IMG/VR virus record: IMGVR_UViG_3300011247_000042
Coordinates: 1-26,378 of that record
Source of the DNA: a virus
DNA: 26,378 bases
Strand: one strand, 5' to 3'
Positions within the stretch are counted from its first letter, which is position 1. Every line of letters begins with the position of its first letter. Shown here one piece after another: positions 25,169 to 26,378 of this stretch. Under the pieces are notes generated by a model. It did not search any database. It saw only the letters and a list, made by a program, of their open reading frames with translations, and was not told the origin of the DNA. The position numbers and the translations under genes are program-made.

Positions 25169-26378
25169 GACGGTAACCCACCTGCGTTCTCAATGGTGGC
25201 AGCAAGCGCGTTATCACCAGAGATATCAGTCTCTGATGCTGTCTTAGCCATATCAGCCACCTGCTGACCTTGCTCCATCATTGCCATACGTTGTTGCATC
25301 TGTGCTTCAGCATCAGCTGCTGCACGAGCATCAGTATCACTCTTGACCATAGCAGGATCATTACCGAGTGCTTCAGCGTAATCATCAACCGATTGCATGA
25401 TGTCAATCTTGTGACGTGCTTCAGGCCATACTTGAGCAACACTTGCAACATAACCAGTCAGACGATCAATAGCACCGGTGTTAACCAGACGTTGTGCTTG
25501 AGCTAATACTGATACATATTCAATACTCAATTCACGTTGCTGTAATTCTGGTGGTGGCACCGGTAATACACCGTTGCGTTGTAGAATGTTGAATGTACGA
25601 TCAATCAATGGGTCAAGTAACTCAGTGTGCAGACGTTCAAGCACAGGACCTAGCATTAGTAATTTCTCTTCATGCTTCTCAGCTACTTCACGTGCAGTAA
25701 TTGTGCGACGGTCAGTATTAGCCAACATTAAGAACAAGTCTTCATAGAATGCACGCTGTATGCGTTCTTCTACATTTAATATCTCACCTTTAATCTGTTC
25801 GATTTCAGGACGGTAATTTTCATAAACACTTCTCAATCCACCATTGTTAGCGTTCTCATGCCATACAATTTCATTAGGACCGAGCTGATTGCTTTTCATT
25901 TTATTCTTTAATGAAGAAGGTCCTTGCAGTGGTGGACTAACCAGTTTATCAATGGCTTGATATTTACGACGTTCAGCCAGTTGTAGTGCTTTAGTATCAC
26001 CAAGTGCTGTGATCCCAGGGCAATCAGTCGCATAAACATCTTCACCGGTTACATCCCAGCGAGGTGATAGTATAGGGAACTCATCAAAACCTGATTCACG
26101 TAAGAACTTATCAGTGTCATTTTTGTTACCACGATCTGCTTCATAATAAACAGATCTGAATTTTTTATCTTTAGCTGCTGGACTGTTGTTGTCACGATCA
26201 TCGTTTGGTTCAATAACCTGAATGATCTTCACCCATGCTTCAGAGTTGCCAGTTTCCCATTGTTTCTTTACTGAATCACTGACATTCTCAACACCGAACT
26301 GTTTAATGACCTGAGCAACACTGAGCTCATATTCACGATACATAGTGTCACTAACATTCTGACCATCCATACCCAGCA
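25165..26378 (-). CDS. Portal (head-tail connector) protein, C-terminal part
   Basis: The frame is open at base 26378, so the 5' end of the gene lies outside the window; at least 404 codons are present. The sequence is that of T7-type connectors: VSDTMYREYELSVAQVIKQFG, the SEAWVKIIQVIEPND stretch, FPILSPRWDVTGEDVYATDCPG, LGDTKALQLAERRKYQAIDK, then a stem/wing region with FYEDLFLMLANTDRRTITAREV and RLHTELLDPLIDRTFNIL. The C-terminus (about the last 80 residues) is Ala/Gln/Met-rich and probably forms the barrel extending into the capsid. Twelve copies would form the DNA entry vertex. It is the first structural gene of the late block seen here, and the terminase genes probably lie further upstream. 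Confidence 0.95.
   Translation of the reverse strand, partial: LGMDGQNVSDTMYREYELSVAQVIKQFGVENVSDSVKKQWETGNSEAWVKIIQVIEPNDDRDNNSPAAKDKKFRSVYYEADRGNKNDTDKFLRESGFDEFPILSPRWDVTGEDVYATDCPGITALGDTKALQLAERRKYQAIDKLVSPPLQGPSSLKNKMKSNQLGPNEIVWHENANNGGLRSVYENYRPEIEQIKGEILNVEERIQRAFYEDLFLMLANTDRRTITAREVAEKHEEKLLMLGPVLERLHTELLDPLIDRTFNILQRNGVLPVPPPELQQRELSIEYVSVLAQAQRLVNTGAIDRLTGYVASVAQVWPEARHKIDIMQSVDDYAEALGNDPAMVKSDTDARAAADAEAQMQQRMAMMEQGQQVADMAKTASETDISGDNALAATIENAGGLPS

Overview
This window looks like about 26 kb from the genome of a tailed phage with a short tail (podovirus architecture), or a closely related prophage. Every gene I can identify is viral: a complete virion and lysis block, plus a small DNA-processing block. 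No integrase, tRNA, rRNA, insertion sequence or host housekeeping gene is visible. The host is most likely Gram-negative (inference), because the ejection proteins are of the type that T7-like phages use to cross a two-membrane envelope. Base composition is moderate to AT-rich and Shine-Dalgarno sites are clear at many genes, but the host genus cannot be read from the sequence.

Layout. Bases 1-3292 are read on the + strand: the end of an unrecognised protein with a Cys/His-rich tail, a VRR-NUC nuclease, a C5-cytosine DNA methyltransferase and a SNF2-type helicase. The last three are joined by ATGA stop/start overlaps and look like a middle-phase replication, recombination or modification operon. 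Bases 3310-26378 are read on the - strand as one long, nearly gapless late operon that converges on the first block. In transcription order, right to left, it runs: portal (5' end outside the window), Bbp19-like protein, scaffold, major capsid protein, Bbp16-like capsid cement, an unknown protein, a putative capsid staple, T7 gp11-like tail adaptor, T7 gp12-like nozzle, gp13-like, gp14-like and gp15-like internal proteins, a giant 2908-residue ejection/polyvalent protein, a tailspike with a T7-fibre-like N-terminus, a coiled-coil membrane protein, an M15 peptidase endolysin and a holin.

How the genes fit together. The head module resembles the Bordetella BPP-1 / epsilon15 lineage, while the tail and internal core are collinear with T7 genes 11 to 17. 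The capsid and cement genes are each followed by an intrinsic terminator on the - strand, which should produce nested transcripts enriched for the most abundant virion proteins. The 8.7-kb giant gene takes up a third of the window. Besides regions expected of an ejection protein, it carries a zinc-metallopeptidase signature, an ADP-ribosyltransferase-like region and a ParB/sulfiredoxin-like region, the layout of phage polyvalent proteins delivered into the cell with the DNA. This is the most interesting object here. The lysis genes close the late operon.

No stretch of 300 bases lacks a gene. The largest gaps are 23108-23171 (64 bases, terminator), 22621-22675 (55 bases, terminator), 7208-7243 and 4472-4501. 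No promoter could be called with confidence, and the late promoter is probably beyond base 26378. All family assignments were made by reading the translations, without database searches.
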